This document shows positions 1 through 9,268 of a stretch of 64,000 nt of DNA, piece by piece. Location of the stretch: the NCBI RefSeq assembly GCF_030440365.1, contig NZ_CP124050.1, forward strand, positions 124,001-188,000. The letters run 5' to 3'. Numbering within the stretch: position 1 is the first letter of the stretch; each line of letters begins with the position of its first letter. The notes beneath the pieces were generated by a model. The model was given only the letters and a program-made list of their open reading frames with translations. It was not told the origin of the DNA and ran no database searches. A program made the position numbers and the translations under genes. The DNA comes from [Borrelia] lusitaniae. GTDB taxonomy: Bacteria > Spirochaetota > Spirochaetia > Borreliales > Borreliaceae.

Positions 1-960
1 ACCAAGTTTTATTAATTCTTGAGGACTCTTTATTACTCTTATCCAAGAAAAATTACTTATATGTAAAAACCCGGACAATTCGCTGTCAAGCTCAATAACA
101 GCTCCAAAAGGCAAGATTTTTACAACTTTTCCTTTTACAATGCTATCAATTTTATATTTAACATCTACAAAGTCCCAAGGATTTGCTTTTAAAGCCTTAA
201 GGGATAATTCCATTTTGCCTGTTTGTGGATTTATTTTAATAATTTTCAACTTTAACTTATCGCCAACTCTAACAAAATCTTCAATATTTTCAACTTGATT
301 AAAGGCAATATTTCTTTTATGTAAAATTCCTGTAACAAAATTTTTGATTTTTACAATCGCACCATATTCTGTAATACGATCAACTACACCGTCAATTACA
401 TCTCCCTCATTGTAAGAGCCTACCATCTCTATTCTCTTAGCAAGATCTCTTTCTTTTTCCAAAGTTCGCCTATCAAGAATAAGTCTCAAACCACCCACTT
501 CGCTTGCTTCAAGGATATAAAATTCAACAATAGAGCCTCTTTTTAATTTCTCGTCCTTAGATTTAGAGCTCAAATAAAAAGGCATAAATCCAGAAACATT
601 TTCATTAATTTGAATCTTATAACCATTTGGAAGCTCAACTAACACTTTGCCTTTAATTACTTTTTTATTTTGAATATATTCATTTACTTTATCTTGAAAA
701 TTTAAAGAATCGAGTTTTTCAACACTTAAAATCAAACCCAATTCTCCACCTATTCTTACAACGATTGCTTCAAGTCTATCACCAATTTTAGGAACATTTT
801 CAAATTCTTCAATCTTTATAAAGCCCTCGGATTTGTAACCAATATCTACTAGAACATAATCCTTCATAATATTAACAATCGTCCCAGAAACACGACTTCC
901 AAGTTCTACTCTTTCAAGCACTTTCAAATAATTTTCTTGTAAATCTTTTTGATTTTCCAT
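1..960 (-). CDS. rpsA: 30S ribosomal protein S1 (3' end beyond window)
   Basis: Ribosomal protein S1 holds mRNA on the 30S subunit during initiation. The window contains the first 320 codons, reading from an ATG at 960-958 off the left edge, with no stop in frame. The N-terminus (MENQKDLQENYLKVLERVEL) is followed by repeated S1/OB-type segments, such as GSRVSGTIVNIMKDYVLVDIG and later G-x-I-V-K-I blocks. The ribosome binding site AGAGGTGAG lies in the 3' end of cmk, and only 2 nt separate the genes, so the two are probably translated from one transcript. The cmk-rpsA pairing is common in bacteria. Identification is firm; the total length cannot be seen. Confidence 0.93.
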   Translation of the reverse strand, partial: MENQKDLQENYLKVLERVELGSRVSGTIVNIMKDYVLVDIGYKSEGFIKIEEFENVPKIGDRLEAIVVRIGGELGLILSVEKLDSLNFQDKVNEYIQNKKVIKGKVLVELPNGYKIQINENVSGFMPFYLSSKSKDEKLKRGSIVEFYILEASEVGGLRLILDRRTLEKERDLAKRIEMVGSYNEGDVIDGVVDRITEYGAIVKIKNFVTGILHKRNIAFNQVENIEDFVRVGDKLKLKIIKINPQTGKMELSLKALKANPWDFVDVKYKIDSIVKGKVVKILPFGAVIELDSELSGFLHISNFSWIRVIKSPQELIKLG

Positions 961-962
961 TC

Positions 963-1628
963 TCACCTCTCTCTTACTTTTTTCAAATTAAACTTTTCTA
1001 TTATAATATTACATACATCGTCTAATCCTTTGTAGCTTGTATCAAGGTAAAAAACCCCTTTTGATAATTTTAACCTACCATATTGTTTTTTCTTGTCAAC
1101 ATCATCTCTTATTTTAAGAGTTCGCTCTAATTCTTCTAAAGTCTCATTCCCATTTCTTTGCTTATATCGCCTCAAAGCTCGAACTTTAACAGAAGCATCA
1201 AGATATATTTTGAATTCAGATTCTGGAAAAACAATAGTAGTAATATCTCTACCTTCTATTATATAATTACCATCACTAAATTTAACAACATCTCTTAATT
1301 TTTTATTCACAATGTTTCTTATTCCAAGATAAGAAGAATAAAAAGAAACTTGAAAATCAATCTTATCGTTTAAAATTTGATTTTCAACATTCTCTCCATT
1401 AAGCAAAAACTTGGAATCAGTAAAACTTATATCATTCTCAAGAATTAAATTTAAAAGTTTGCTCTCACTAATAAAATCGCAGCTACTCATAAGAGATCTT
1501 TGGGCAATTAAAGTTATTATCCTATAAAGATATCCAGAACTGATAAATTTATAATCCAGTTTTATACCAAGCTCTCTTGCAATTGAACTTTTTCCTGATG
1601 CTGAAGGTCCATCAATTGCTATTATCAT
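963..1628 (-). CDS. cmk: Cytidylate kinase
   Basis: CMP/dCMP kinase, a cytosolic enzyme that phosphorylates CMP with ATP in pyrimidine nucleotide salvage. The P-loop GPSASGKS is at residues 7-14, and the CMP-binding segment G-R-D-I-T-T-I-V-F-P and the lid arginines (R-x-x-R-Y-K-x-R) are visible. At 221 residues it has the usual length. The ATG at 1628 is preceded by GGAGAAG, and its first 17 nt overlap the end of rluB, so translation is probably coupled. It lies directly upstream of rpsA. Confidence 0.95.
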   Translation of the reverse strand: MIIAIDGPSASGKSSIARELGIKLDYKFISSGYLYRIITLIAQRSLMSSCDFISESKLLNLILENDISFTDSKFLLNGENVENQILNDKIDFQVSFYSSYLGIRNIVNKKLRDVVKFSDGNYIIEGRDITTIVFPESEFKIYLDASVKVRALRRYKQRNGNETLEELERTLKIRDDVDKKKQYGRLKLSKGVFYLDTSYKGLDDVCNIIIEKFNLKKVRER

Positions 1629-2361
1629 TTAACTTCTCCAGCATAGATTTCAACCTATTTATCTTAACCAAAGGAACAATTTTTACTTGACCTTCCTTTA
1701 AACTATCCAAACTAATATTGCCAATTCTAATTCTATGAATTCTTTTTAAAAAAATATTTTTACTTAAAAACACTTTTCTTATTTCCCTATTTTTTCCTTC
1801 TTCTAAAATCAATCTAGCAGAATTTTTATTTAAAATTTCATAAAATTTTAATTTAAAAAAATCTTTTTCTACCTTTATACCCGATTTAAAAGAAATAAGC
1901 AAATTCTCATCAATATCTTTTTTTGATTCAATAATATATTCTCTTTCAACTTTTTGCCTTGGATGAATAATATCATTTGCAAATTGCCCATCATTAGTGA
2001 ATAATAAAAGTCCAGAACTTTTAAAATCAAGCCTACCAATTGAAAATATACGTTCTTTAAATAAAGGCTGAACTAAAGATATTGCCAACTTTCTTCCATT
2101 AATATCAAAATTGGAACATAAATAATTTTTAGGCTTGTTAAGGGCTAAATAAATTCTACTTTTACTTTGAAAGTCTTTAAAAACATAAATCTGTTTTTTA
2201 TAAATTATTCTGTCTCCCAAAGCTACCTTATCCCCAAGCTTAGCAATAGAGCCATTAACTCTTACAAGCTTCTTTCTTATCAACTCCTCGCAAAATCTTC
2301 TTGATCCTACTCCCTTTTCAGCTAAAAACACCTGAACTCTAGGGGTTTTAAGTGTAATCAT
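1612..2361 (-). CDS. rluB: RsuA/RluB-family pseudouridine synthase
   Basis: Converts specific rRNA uridines to pseudouridine. An S4 RNA-binding domain occupies about residues 8-60 (V-F-L-A-E-K-G-V-G-S-R-R). The catalytic domain follows, with the family motif GRLD-x-x-S-x-G-L-L-L-F-T-N-D-G around residue 108; the Asp of GRLD is the nucleophile. E-G-K-N-R-E-I-R-K is further on. The 249-residue length is normal. The family (RsuA/RluB/RluE/RluF) is clear, but which rRNA position is modified cannot be told from sequence; RluB is the usual assignment in spirochaetes. It overlaps scpA by 14 nt and cmk by 17 nt. Confidence 0.85.
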   Translation of the reverse strand: MITLKTPRVQVFLAEKGVGSRRFCEELIRKKLVRVNGSIAKLGDKVALGDRIIYKKQIYVFKDFQSKSRIYLALNKPKNYLCSNFDINGRKLAISLVQPLFKERIFSIGRLDFKSSGLLLFTNDGQFANDIIHPRQKVEREYIIESKKDIDENLLISFKSGIKVEKDFFKLKFYEILNKNSARLILEEGKNREIRKVFLSKNIFLKRIHRIRIGNISLDSLKEGQVKIVPLVKINRLKSMLEKLNDNSN

Positions 2362-3100
2362 TAATTTTACAGCCTCGATACAACACTAATTTATTATTTA
2401 GATATCCTAAATTTACAATATTAAGCATTTTGCACTCAAGAGATACCAAAAAATAAGAAAATCTCTCAAAAAAATAATTATCGGCATTAAAATTTAAAAG
2501 AGAATCAAAAATTACACTACTCTCTTTATTTAAAATAGAAATAATTTTCATCTTTTTCTCAAAAATTTTCAATTCATATTTATTACAAACAACTTTAAAT
2601 TCTTTACTAACAGCTTTTTCTTTTAATACACTACTAGACTTTCTCTTAAAATTTTGCTTTTTATTATTATCATTAGCAATAACTTTAATATTTTTAACAA
2701 AATTAACACTAGAACCAAAAATAAAATCTTCAATCATTTTTGAATCATAGAATTTAGAATTATTTATTTGATTTGATTGTAATTTTTCATTTTCTCTATT
2801 CTTACTATAACCTATTAACCTTTCAACAACTTTACGTTCAGTTTTATCTTTGTATTCAAGATTAAGTGGAAATAAAATTTGAGTTTTCCAATAAAACAAA
2901 TGATTAGCAAGATAAAAAAAATCAATCAATCCCTTAATACTTATATTAAGGTCGCCTGAAACAACTATAAATTCTTCAATTATTTGATTTAAACTCAAAG
3001 TTCTTAAAACATGTCTATTCATACTAACATATTCAAAAAAAAGCTCTATTCCACCTTTAAAATTATCAAGACTGATAGAGTAACTACCTAATTCTGACAT
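2348..3100 (-). CDS. scpA: ScpA-like kleisin (SMC-associated chromosome segregation protein)
   Basis: Probable ScpA, the kleisin subunit that bridges SMC heads in the bacterial condensin complex. The N-terminal 90 residues fit the family: F-K-G-G-I-E-L-F-F in place of the usual F-x-G-P-L-D-L-L-L, then I-x-E-F, then a helix ending L-F-Y-W-K-T-Q-I-L-F-P, like the normal L-x-I-K-S-x-x-L-L-P. The middle, about residues 95-165, is Lys/Asn/Ser-rich and poorly conserved. The C-terminus should be the winged helix that contacts the opposite SMC head. The start has AGGGAAAG upstream. No scpB or smc is in this window. The family call is moderately sure. Confidence 0.72.
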   Translation of the reverse strand: MSELGSYSISLDNFKGGIELFFEYVSMNRHVLRTLSLNQIIEEFIVVSGDLNISIKGLIDFFYLANHLFYWKTQILFPLNLEYKDKTERKVVERLIGYSKNRENEKLQSNQINNSKFYDSKMIEDFIFGSSVNFVKNIKVIANDNNKKQNFKRKSSSVLKEKAVSKEFKVVCNKYELKIFEKKMKIISILNKESSVIFDSLLNFNADNYFFERFSYFLVSLECKMLNIVNLGYLNNKLVLYRGCKINDYT

Positions 3101-3114
3101 TTAAACTTTCCCTA

Positions 3115-4209
3115 CTAATCAAATTCATTTTCCTTAAATTCAATAAAATTAACATTCTCTTGATCAAAATTATTAAAAATTATTTTTCTAAGCCTCTTAT
3201 CCAAATCATTTGCAAGTTCTACTTCTTTACTAAGATACTCAATAACACTCTCTCTGCCCTGTCCCAACTTATTATCCCCTAATGAATACCAAGAACCTGT
3301 TTTTTGTATTAAATTATGCTTAATAGCAGCATCTAAAATACCAGCTTCTCTAGAAATACCCCTTCCAAAATAAATTATCAATTCTACCCTACGAAAAGGT
3401 GGAGCAACCTTATTTTTAACAATCTTAACTCTAATCTTATTGCCAATAACATCATCACTGGAGCCTGATCTAGTTACTTGTTCGATTTTTCGAACCTCAA
3501 GCCTAATAGATGAATAAAACTTTAAAGCATTTCCGCCAGTAGTAGTCTCGGGATTGCCAAACATAATTCCAATCCTCATTCTTATTTGATTAATAAACAT
3601 AATGCAAGTATTAGATTTAGAAAGTATACCCGTAATCTTTCTAAGGGCTTTGCTCATTAATCTTGCTTGAAGACCAATCTGAGAATCTCCCATTTCTCCA
3701 TCTATCTCCAGCTTAGGGGTTAAAGCTGCTACAGAATCAACTACAATCAAATCAATACCACCACTTCTGATTAAATGCTCAGCAATCTCAAGAGCCTGCT
3801 CTCCAGTATCAGGCTGACTAAGCCAAAGCTCTGCAACATTAACCCCTAAAGCTTTTGCATAAACAGGATCAAGAGCATGCTCAGCATCAATAAAAGCCGC
3901 TATGCCCCCTTCTTTTTGCACCTCAGCAATCGCTTGAAGAGTCAAAGTAGTCTTGCCAGACGACTCGGGTCCAAAAATTTCTATTATACGCCCCCTAGGA
4001 TATCCCCCAATGCCAAGGGCTTCATCTAACACAATAGATCCACTTGACATGCTCTTTATACCTTTTCCGACAGGAGATTCTCCCATCTTAATAAGACTTC
4101 CTTTTCCAAAAGTTTTTTCTATTTGAACTCTTGCAAGTTCAATAGCTTCTTCTTTGCTTGCTCTCTCCATGCTAACAACTTTTTCTCTTTTTTCCTTTAA
4201 CCTTGACAT
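3115..4209 (-). CDS. recA: Recombinase RecA
   Basis: DNA strand-exchange ATPase for homologous recombination. Walker A GPESSGKT is at residues 80-87, Walker B L-I-V-V-D-S-V-A at 154-161, and the DNA-binding L2 region [14 protein letters not shown] follows. The 364-residue length is normal. The chosen ATG has GGAAA about 9 nt upstream; an internal Met14 has no better site. It sits 13 nt after greA and 14 nt before scpA in one leftward operon, so no separate SOS-type promoter is apparent. As far as I know Borrelia lacks a LexA-controlled SOS response, which fits. The acidic C-terminal tail is retained. Confidence 0.98.
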   Translation of the reverse strand: MSRLKEKREKVVSMERASKEEAIELARVQIEKTFGKGSLIKMGESPVGKGIKSMSSGSIVLDEALGIGGYPRGRIIEIFGPESSGKTTLTLQAIAEVQKEGGIAAFIDAEHALDPVYAKALGVNVAELWLSQPDTGEQALEIAEHLIRSGGIDLIVVDSVAALTPKLEIDGEMGDSQIGLQARLMSKALRKITGILSKSNTCIMFINQIRMRIGIMFGNPETTTGGNALKFYSSIRLEVRKIEQVTRSGSSDDVIGNKIRVKIVKNKVAPPFRRVELIIYFGRGISREAGILDAAIKHNLIQKTGSWYSLGDNKLGQGRESVIEYLSKEVELANDLDKRLRKIIFNNFDQENVNFIEFKENEFD

Positions 4210-4222
4210 TCTTAAATTTTTC

Positions 4223-6925
4223 CTAACTAAATTTTATGGGTTCTATTTTTTTTACAACATATCTGAAATTAGTATTATTTATAATAAAATTAAGGCTGTC
4301 TCCTTCCTTAGAATCAAGCAAATTTTCTCCAAAAGGTGATTTGTATGAAATAATGCCTTCATCAGGGTTTGATTCCCAAGGTCCAAGTATCAAATAAGAT
4401 TCATCTTTGCCCGTAATTTCATTTAAAATGACAACCTTAGTTCCAAAACCAACAACAGAACTTTGAAGATCTTTAGTATCTATAACTTTTGCATTCTCTA
4501 TTTCTAACATTAAGGAATTTAATCTTTTTGTCAAAAACTGTTGTTTTTCTTTAGCAGAATGATATTCAGCATTTTCTTTTAAATCACCAAGTTCACGAGC
4601 TTTCCCAATTTCTTTCGAATTTTCTGGAATTTCAACTTCCTTTAAATGCTTAAGCTCTTTTTGCTTTTTATTCAAAGAACTTAATATGGTTAAAAATCCA
4701 ATTTCCATTCTCTCACCTGAAAGCTGCATCTTTTCATCTTCAAACTCAACCGAATCAAATAATTGCCTTATTATAGATTTAATCTCTAAAAGATCCTTGG
4801 GAGGAAAATCTTTTACATAAAAACAAGTCATATAAACTCTTTTTGCAAGCTCTTCATCTCTCACATGCTCTAAGACCGATTTAAGATATCCATCTTTAAC
4901 TAAAAGATTAATTACCATTTTATAAATTCTCTTACTTGCAACATAATTATTTTTATTATTAATCTTGATAACACTGTCTGTTAAAATTTTAATCAAATTG
5001 GCTAAAAGGTCTGAATCTGAATAACTCAGCTCAATAGAATAGGTTTTATAGTGCTTTAAAATCCAAATATAAGCATCTTTATAGATCTTATAATTTTTTA
5101 TAACATAATTAAATAGTTTTTCTACTTCTCTTGGGTCTTCTTTGTAAAGTGATTCAACCAATTTCTTATTAACAGAATGAGGGAAAAGTTCTTTATAGTA
5201 CAAAATCCAATTGCTAAGTTCTCTTTTAATTAAAACAACCAATTCTTTTTTAATTTCTGCATTCAAAATCGAATCAAAAAGATCTACTATTCCTTTTGAA
5301 TATTCCTTTAAAAGAGATTCTAAATTAACATTTTTCTCTATATTAACTTTTAATGGAAATTCTTCTGAAGAATTTTCTAAAGATTTAAGAATAACGTAAG
5401 AACTTATAACATGATGATCAACTTTTGTGAAATTGTTAACATAAATTAAAAAATAGTTGAGCATCTCTTCTTCAATATGCAAATCTTTAACAATTCCTTT
5501 AACATTACAATAGCTTGTAAATATCTCGTATCTTTTATAAAAATCTTTCTCAATCTTAAATTTATCATACATTTTTTCATTCAAATTGGAAGATCTCTCA
5601 TTATATATATAACAATCAAGCTTGCCAGAATCCATAACAAAATGGGGATTATCCTTTAAGATTTGCTTTGCTTTTAAGCTCCATGAATTCCATGCACTTT
5701 GAGTCATCAAGCTTGGTACCAACTCTCTTTTTATTCCCTTTAAATCAATAGCTTTGTAACTTTTTATAACAACTTTTATGGCCCACTCAATATCTTTTTT
5801 TACTCTCTCTGCAAGCTCTTCTTTGGGCATTATAGCTTTTAATACCCTAATATCTTCTCTGCTAAGAGGAGAAAGAGCAGACATTGCCATATCAAAACCA
5901 ATAAAATGACCTCTTTTGGAAACAAAATCAACCGTAATGCCATGATCAGCTACATCTCTTACTATTCCAACAGACCAAGTCTGGTGATAAACAAAATTAC
6001 CCTTTGCAAAAAACAAATATTTTTCAAAGTCTGAATATACATCAACAAAATTTTTATCTAAGTTTTCAATATCAGACTTTAAAAGATAATCCTCAATATT
6101 TTTTACATCTTTATATCTTTCTCTTAGAAATTTAACTAAATTTTCTCTTGCCTTATAATTCTTATTGTCAAGCTTTAAAATACCTTTTAAAATTTCTATT
6201 GTCTCATCAATATTATCAGTCAAAGAATAATGATCAAATAAATCTTCATAAAGAACTATAGCCTTTTTAAATCCAAGATCTTTTTCAATTTTTTGTAAAA
6301 TAAGCAAAAAAGAATCAAAATCATCTGAAACATAATGCATAAGCTTTGCCCATACTTCTCTTATTCCTGACATTTGTTTTTTATCAATAAAACGATAAAT
6401 GGCTTTTCTAAAATAGAAAATTGATTTTTGCAAATCAATAGTTTCATAATAAGTAGCAAGTTGCCTTACAAACACAGTGTCATCAATATCTGCTTCAACA
6501 ATTCTAGTCCAAATACTTGGAAGCTTATCATTTTCATTGTTTTGGGCATATATTTTTGCAAGAGTATAAAGAGCATGCTTATTCTCAGAGATAGAAAGCA
6601 TTTCATTGCATATATGTTCAACAAGAGCCCATTTTAAATTTTGAGAAAATAAATCAATAACTGCAAGCAAATTCATATCATTTAAAGGCCGTCTACTATA
6701 TATAAGCATTCCGGAAATATAAAGACCTGCTATGCTTTTTTTAACATCCTTTAAATGCCTGCCGCAAATATCAAGCACATCCTCTGTTAACCCCTCATCA
6801 ATTATATTATCTATCAAATCATCCAATTCTTTTATTTTAGCAAGAGAATAATTATTAACAACTATTCTTGTCCACTTATCTTCTTGTAAAATACTATCTA
6901 ATTTCTCTATGGTAACATTAGACAT
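4223..6925 (-). CDS. greA: GreA transcript-cleavage factor with a ~730-residue N-terminal extension
   Basis: The last ~165 residues are a complete GreA: a coiled coil carrying [14 protein letters not shown] near residues 776-789, with the catalytic acidic residues at D781 and E784, then the globular FKBP-like domain ending at residue 900. GreA rescues backtracked RNA polymerase by stimulating transcript cleavage. The preceding ~730 residues are absent from ordinary 158-residue GreA. They are helical and TPR-like to about residue 300, then contain a small beta segment ([12 protein letters not shown]) and more helices. I know this arrangement from other spirochaetes; the extension has no assigned function. 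GGAGAG precedes the ATG. Confidence 0.92.
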   Translation of the reverse strand: MSNVTIEKLDSILQEDKWTRIVVNNYSLAKIKELDDLIDNIIDEGLTEDVLDICGRHLKDVKKSIAGLYISGMLIYSRRPLNDMNLLAVIDLFSQNLKWALVEHICNEMLSISENKHALYTLAKIYAQNNENDKLPSIWTRIVEADIDDTVFVRQLATYYETIDLQKSIFYFRKAIYRFIDKKQMSGIREVWAKLMHYVSDDFDSFLLILQKIEKDLGFKKAIVLYEDLFDHYSLTDNIDETIEILKGILKLDNKNYKARENLVKFLRERYKDVKNIEDYLLKSDIENLDKNFVDVYSDFEKYLFFAKGNFVYHQTWSVGIVRDVADHGITVDFVSKRGHFIGFDMAMSALSPLSREDIRVLKAIMPKEELAERVKKDIEWAIKVVIKSYKAIDLKGIKRELVPSLMTQSAWNSWSLKAKQILKDNPHFVMDSGKLDCYIYNERSSNLNEKMYDKFKIEKDFYKRYEIFTSYCNVKGIVKDLHIEEEMLNYFLIYVNNFTKVDHHVISSYVILKSLENSSEEFPLKVNIEKNVNLESLLKEYSKGIVDLFDSILNAEIKKELVVLIKRELSNWILYYKELFPHSVNKKLVESLYKEDPREVEKLFNYVIKNYKIYKDAYIWILKHYKTYSIELSYSDSDLLANLIKILTDSVIKINNKNNYVASKRIYKMVINLLVKDGYLKSVLEHVRDEELAKRVYMTCFYVKDFPPKDLLEIKSIIRQLFDSVEFEDEKMQLSGERMEIGFLTILSSLNKKQKELKHLKEVEIPENSKEIGKARELGDLKENAEYHSAKEKQQFLTKRLNSLMLEIENAKVIDTKDLQSSVVGFGTKVVILNEITGKDESYLILGPWESNPDEGIISYKSPFGENLLDSKEGDSLNFIINNTNFRYVVKKIEPIKFS

Positions 6926-6961
6926 TAAACTCTCCTAATATCGATTTTTAGCATCAAGCAG

Positions 6962-7906
6962 CTAATTTACATACTGTTGATAAATTCCCAAGTCTATTTC
7001 TTTTATGTATAACAAAATCTCATCAATGCGTGCCCTATCCTCTTTTATCCTTACATAATGATCAATAAGCCAAAAATACTTATTAATTAGCCTTGGAAGC
7101 AATATACTCTCATTTATTGATCTATAAGACTTTTCTTTAAGTTCATTGCGTAAACTGTAAACAGACTGCTTCAGCTGCCCAAGCTCTATAGGTCTTAATT
7201 CTCTTTTAACATTAAAAACACCATTAAGAGAGCCATAAACAGGAATCCATTCTTTTATAAGATCATCTGAAATGTTTTTGTCAGACTTAATAAGATCTAT
7301 TAATTTTAAAATCATATCAGACTCAAGAGAATATATATCTATTTTTTGAGGATTGATAAAAAAAGCCTCTCTAAACAAGACCTTGGCCTCTTTTATTTCA
7401 TCAACCAACGCATAAGAATCAGCAAGCTCTGCAACAACATCTGAGTTTTCCTTAGCATCTCCTAATATTTGCAAAAAAACATTAATTGCTCTCTCGTAAT
7501 TTCCCATGCCTTTATAAGACTTAGCAATTTTTATTAAAAGGTCCAAATTTTCTGGATGAAGTTTGTATATATTTTTATATATGTAAAGACAAGTCTGAAA
7601 CACAAAATATTTTATAGAATTACGACCTTGCAAAAAATTACAACCCATCTTTTTTAAATATCGACCTGCAAAATTATTCCACTCTCTTATTAAAAATTCC
7701 GCCTTTTCATAATCTTGCCCTATTCTATCAAGGCTTTCAACTTGACCGTTCCAATAAACAGAGCTTTTCAAAGCTGTTAAAATTTCAACATTATCAAAAT
7801 CAAGAGAATGAGCTTCTTCGGATTTTACTAAAGCTTCCTTAAAATTGCCTTTTCTAAAATCTAAGTAAATCTCTTTGATTAATTCAACGATTCTTTCTGA
7901 TGACAC
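6962..7906 (-). CDS. TPR-repeat protein, function unknown
   Basis: A 314-residue soluble helical protein with recognisable tetratricopeptide units (D-F-R-K-G-N-F-K-E-A-L-V-K-S-E-E-A near residue 20; G-N-Y-E-R-A-I-N-V-F-L-Q-I-L-G-D-A near 133; A-K-V-L-F-R-E-A-F-F-I-N-P near 180). There is no signal peptide or membrane segment. It is the first gene of the greA-recA operon and 36 nt upstream of greA, whose own N-terminus is TPR-like, so the two products may cooperate (inference). The only in-frame start is GTG at 7906, with GGTGGAG very close; a stop lies five codons upstream, so it cannot begin much earlier. Confidence 0.75.
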   Translation of the reverse strand: MSSERIVELIKEIYLDFRKGNFKEALVKSEEAHSLDFDNVEILTALKSSVYWNGQVESLDRIGQDYEKAEFLIREWNNFAGRYLKKMGCNFLQGRNSIKYFVFQTCLYIYKNIYKLHPENLDLLIKIAKSYKGMGNYERAINVFLQILGDAKENSDVVAELADSYALVDEIKEAKVLFREAFFINPQKIDIYSLESDMILKLIDLIKSDKNISDDLIKEWIPVYGSLNGVFNVKRELRPIELGQLKQSVYSLRNELKEKSYRSINESILLPRLINKYFWLIDHYVRIKEDRARIDEILLYIKEIDLGIYQQYVN

Positions 7907-7958
7907 GTCTCCACCATTTTAAAAGATATATACAACCCTCCCGTTACACTTTATTCTA

Positions 7959-7986
7959 ATTATATCATTTATCAATTTTTAGTCAA
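7959..7986 (-). promoter_or_regulatory. Sigma-70-type promoter for the TPR-greA-recA-rpsA operon
   Basis: Reading leftward: -35 TTGACT (7986-7981), 16-nt spacer, -10 TATAAT (7964-7959). This matches the consensus at 5/6 and 6/6 and gives a leader of about 45 nt before the GTG at 7906. It is the only strong promoter upstream of this seven-gene run. Confidence 0.7.
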
Positions 7987-8070
7987 ACAAGAAATTAAGG
8001 CAAAATAACAATATTCTATTTATTATTCTTTTAAAATAAAATCTTATATTATAATATTAAAAAGAAAATT

Positions 8071-9219
8071 GTGGGGTCAAATTCTAGCTATATGGAACCT
8101 AATAAAATTATTAACAAAGCCATTTATTACTATAATTCAAAAAAATATTCACAAGCAATAAAGCTCCTAGAAAAAGAAATTTTTTTCTACAAAAATTACT
8201 ACTTGTATCATTATGTCTTAGGAATGTCTTATCTTCGTATTGGAAACCTTGGCAATGCTCAAACATATCTTAAAAAGGCTTACACTTTAAACCCAAGCGA
8301 GTCAAATATAAAACAAGCTATTGCTATACTCTTAGTAAGCCAAGGCAAAGAAGAAAAAGCGATTCAAATATGGCTTAAAATGATAGAAGAAAATCAAGAA
8401 GTAGAAAGATCAGAGCTGTCTCTTGAAATCATTCGAAAAAATCCTGTCAAAGGATCTGTTTTTTTAAAAAATAATAATACATATGAAAAATTGTTCCCAA
8501 TAATTAAAGCAACGCCCGATAAAAATTTAACAAAGTTAATCATAATAATTGCCATTGGGGGAATTGTATTTATTTCAATGTTAGCAATCTATTTTATTTT
8601 TTATAAACAAAAGACAACAACAGCCACAAATCGAAAAGCAGAAATAAATAAAAATTTAAATAACATTGCTGCTTACATTGACGACATTAAAATAAATAAC
8701 AAAGAAAAAATAAAAAATGAAGAAGGCCAATTTATATTAATACTAACTAGCGACGAAATTAAAAATTCTTTCGAAAAAATTAAAATTTATTTAAAAACAG
8801 GAAAAGATAATTTTGCAAGAGTAGAAATAAATAAAATATTAAATTCAAATGCATCAGAATCAATAAAACTAAAAGCCAAAAATCTTGCTAGTTTTATTTC
8901 AAGGCCAGATTTTATTAGCTTTAATGAATATCTAAACTTAAAAGATATTAAAAAAGATCCGTCAATCTATTCAAACGTATATGTAAAATGGGAAGGATTA
9001 GTAAATAATGTTGAAAAAAAAGACAATATAATTCATTTTGACTTTTATGTAGGATACAACAAAAATGTACTCTCAGGAATTATCCCAACAAAAACAACTT
9101 TTGATATTGACATTGATTTTAAAGACAATGTTGAAATACTAGGACAAATAGAATACAAAAAGAACAAACTTACCTTAAATGCAATAACAATTAGAAAAAT
9201 AGATAAAAATGCCAATTAA
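8071..9219 (+). CDS. TPR protein with one transmembrane segment, function unknown
   Basis: This 382-residue protein has TPR-like helices at about residues 15-110 (Y-Y-Y-N-S-K-K-Y-S-Q-A-I-K-L-L; Y-V-L-G-M-S-Y-L-R-I-G-N), one membrane helix at 155-178, and a ~200-residue C-terminal part rich in Lys/Asn/Ile that ends in beta strands. The topology is probably TPR in the cytoplasm and the C-terminal domain outside, or the reverse. The start is uncertain: GTG at 8071 lies about 9 nt after the predicted start site of a TATAAT box at 8050-8055, while an ATG at 8092 (MEPNKII...) begins just before the first TPR helix. Neither has a well-spaced Shine-Dalgarno. No homologue of known function is recognised. 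Confidence 0.7.
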   Translation: MGSNSSYMEPNKIINKAIYYYNSKKYSQAIKLLEKEIFFYKNYYLYHYVLGMSYLRIGNLGNAQTYLKKAYTLNPSESNIKQAIAILLVSQGKEEKAIQIWLKMIEENQEVERSELSLEIIRKNPVKGSVFLKNNNTYEKLFPIIKATPDKNLTKLIIIIAIGGIVFISMLAIYFIFYKQKTTTATNRKAEINKNLNNIAAYIDDIKINNKEKIKNEEGQFILILTSDEIKNSFEKIKIYLKTGKDNFARVEINKILNSNASESIKLKAKNLASFISRPDFISFNEYLNLKDIKKDPSIYSNVYVKWEGLVNNVEKKDNIIHFDFYVGYNKNVLSGIIPTKTTFDIDIDFKDNVEILGQIEYKKNKLTLNAITIRKIDKNAN

Positions 9220-9268
9220 TCTTAATGCCTTTTGCTAAAATTTTTTAAGACAAAAAGCATTTAAGATT
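9218..9268. terminator. Bidirectional hairpin between convergent genes
   Basis: The arms at 9218-9234 (AATCTTAATGCCTTTTG) and 9251-9268 (CAAAAAGCATTTAAGATT) are complementary apart from one mismatch and one bulge, with a loop rich in A and T. It fills the gap between the TPR/membrane gene and hisS and can serve both directions. It also includes the first bases of the hisS stop codon. Confidence 0.65.
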
